Position numbers and translations under genes: made by a program. Shown piece by piece: positions 6,339 to 6,850 of a stretch of 6,850 nucleotides of DNA (position 1 is the first letter of the stretch; each line of letters starts with the position of its first letter). The notes below the pieces were generated by a model, which saw only the letters and a list, made by a program, of their open reading frames with translations, was not told the DNA's origin and made no database searches. The DNA lies in assembly GCA_036351435.1 (NCBI GenBank), contig JAZBPA010000083.1, positions 1 to 6,850 on the forward strand, given 5' to 3'. Source of the stretch: JAAUQA01 sp036351435. Lineage in GTDB: Bacteria > Pseudomonadota > Gammaproteobacteria > Competibacterales > Competibacteraceae.

Positions 6339-6703
6339 CCCACTATCGGGCGACGGTCGAGGCAACCCTGGAGGCGGAGGTCCGCGACTCGGCGCGGGTC
6401 GCCGAACTGCTTAGAACCGCAACCCCGTGGTCGGCGTGGCCGGAAGCGTTTCGTTGCGCTCTAATGGCAGCCGTCACTGAGGAAGGTGACGGGATGGAAG
6501 CCCAGAAAGCACGCTGGTTGCGTGGGCAGCTATTTCGGGATGCCGACCCCGCTTGGCCTCCGGTGTTACCCTCGTCGTTGTCACCCGCTGAGCAGGGTTT
6601 GGCCGAACGCTTGCGGGAGGATTTGCTGGGGCGAACCGCGCTGGGGTGTGGGAAGTATTTGGTTTCGAAGTCATCCAGAAACAAGGCGCGTGGTGGCGTT
6701 TGA
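6266..6703 (+). CDS. Hypothetical protein overlapping the nucleotidyltransferase gene
   Basis: The product has 145 residues and I do not recognise it. The ATG at 6266 is the only standard start before the body of the protein, giving a 73-bp overlap in another frame with the 3' end of the nucleotidyltransferase gene. No ribosome binding site precedes it, so translational coupling is likely if the start is right. The region after 6339 is convincingly coding, with G/C-rich third positions and an ordinary amino-acid mix. Residues 27-50 and 75-95 look helical and acidic (VEATLEAEVRD), there is an SLSPAEQGLAERLREDLLG helix near 104-122, and the C-terminus is basic. No membrane segment or known motif is visible. 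Its position suggests it is the partner of the nucleotidyltransferase, for example an antitoxin or accessory factor, which is inference only. Confidence 0.6.
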   Translation: MAKLLSRSGQPIDAQSVTVGSDTLTHYRATVEATLEAEVRDSARVAELLRTATPWSAWPEAFRCALMAAVTEEGDGMEAQKARWLRGQLFRDADPAWPPVLPSSLSPAEQGLAERLREDLLGRTALGCGKYLVSKSSRNKARGGV

Positions 6704-6835
6704 CATGAAGCTATTTGCTATCGACTCATATAAAATGCGAATTAAGAGCTACGTGGTGTATGTAGGGTCGCTTAAACCAATCGGCTGTTCTATGGTGTCA
6801 GGAACGCAAACCAACGGCGCTATAGGAGGACCACA
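6704..6835. promoter_or_regulatory. 132-bp intergenic region with possible promoter
   Basis: TTGACA at 6700-6705 overlaps the end of the preceding gene and TATAAA lies at 6729-6734. The gap of 23 nt is too long for a standard sigma-70 promoter. A poorer -35 (TGAAGC, 6706-6711) would give 17 nt. The region is otherwise without recognisable structure and ends in the ribosome binding site of the next gene. Confidence 0.25.
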
Positions 6836-6850
6836 GTGGACTGGGAATTA
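6836..6850 (+). CDS. Start of next gene, GTG start, only five codons visible
   Basis: GTG at 6836 follows a perfect AGGAGG (6824-6829) with 6 nt spacing. The visible product is MDWEL and the frame is open at the window edge. The ribosome binding site is among the best in the window, so a real gene is likely, but nothing can be said about its function. Confidence 0.55.

Noticed and set aside
6705..6850. Open frame from ATG at 6705 to the window end
   Set aside because: It has no ribosome binding site and unconvincing composition, and it competes with the much better AGGAGG-GTG start at 6836 in another frame.

Overview
The window looks like part of a conjugative plasmid or integrative conjugative element from a proteobacterium, probably gammaproteobacterial. 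The best-supported content is a fragment of an I-type type IV secretion system (the IncI / Dot-Icm lineage): a full-length TraY/DotA-family polytopic membrane protein (3030-5288), directly preceded by a small two-helix membrane protein of TraX/IcmV type (2480-2998). This two-gene order matches traX-traY of IncI plasmids. No integrase, transposase, origin, RNA gene or CRISPR array is visible, so whether the element is a plasmid or integrated cannot be settled here.

Left part (1-2408, minus strand): two genes that overlap by four bases (TTGA). The upstream one (2408 to 1245) encodes a 387-residue exported protein with a clear signal peptide and a CxxC near the mature N-terminus. The downstream one starts at a TTG codon at position 1248 behind a perfect AGGAGG. 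It stays open to the window edge (416 codons seen) and is a soluble, glutamine-rich protein that I do not recognise. Its non-ATG start and missing stop make it easy to overlook.

Middle (2409-5288): a 71-bp divergent control region holds a perfect 14-bp palindrome, TGTGTTATAACACA, just upstream of a TATAAT box. It probably controls the two divergent transfer operons together. The traX/icmV-like and traY/dotA-like genes follow on the plus strand, each with a good ribosome binding site.

Right part (5289-6850): a small coiled-coil gene on the minus strand runs tail-to-tail with traY. Divergent from it is a nucleotidyltransferase-fold protein (5658-6338) resembling MNT / AbiEii-type toxins, overlapped by 73 bp by a downstream ORF encoding a 145-residue protein of unknown role. 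This looks like accessory cargo, possibly a toxin-antitoxin or defence-type module. The last bases hold a strong ribosome binding site and a GTG start for the next plus-strand gene.

In outline, the transfer genes probably build the inner-membrane and periplasmic part of a DNA-transfer machine. The cargo beside traY may serve plasmid maintenance, exclusion or host defence, but this is inference from position and motifs.
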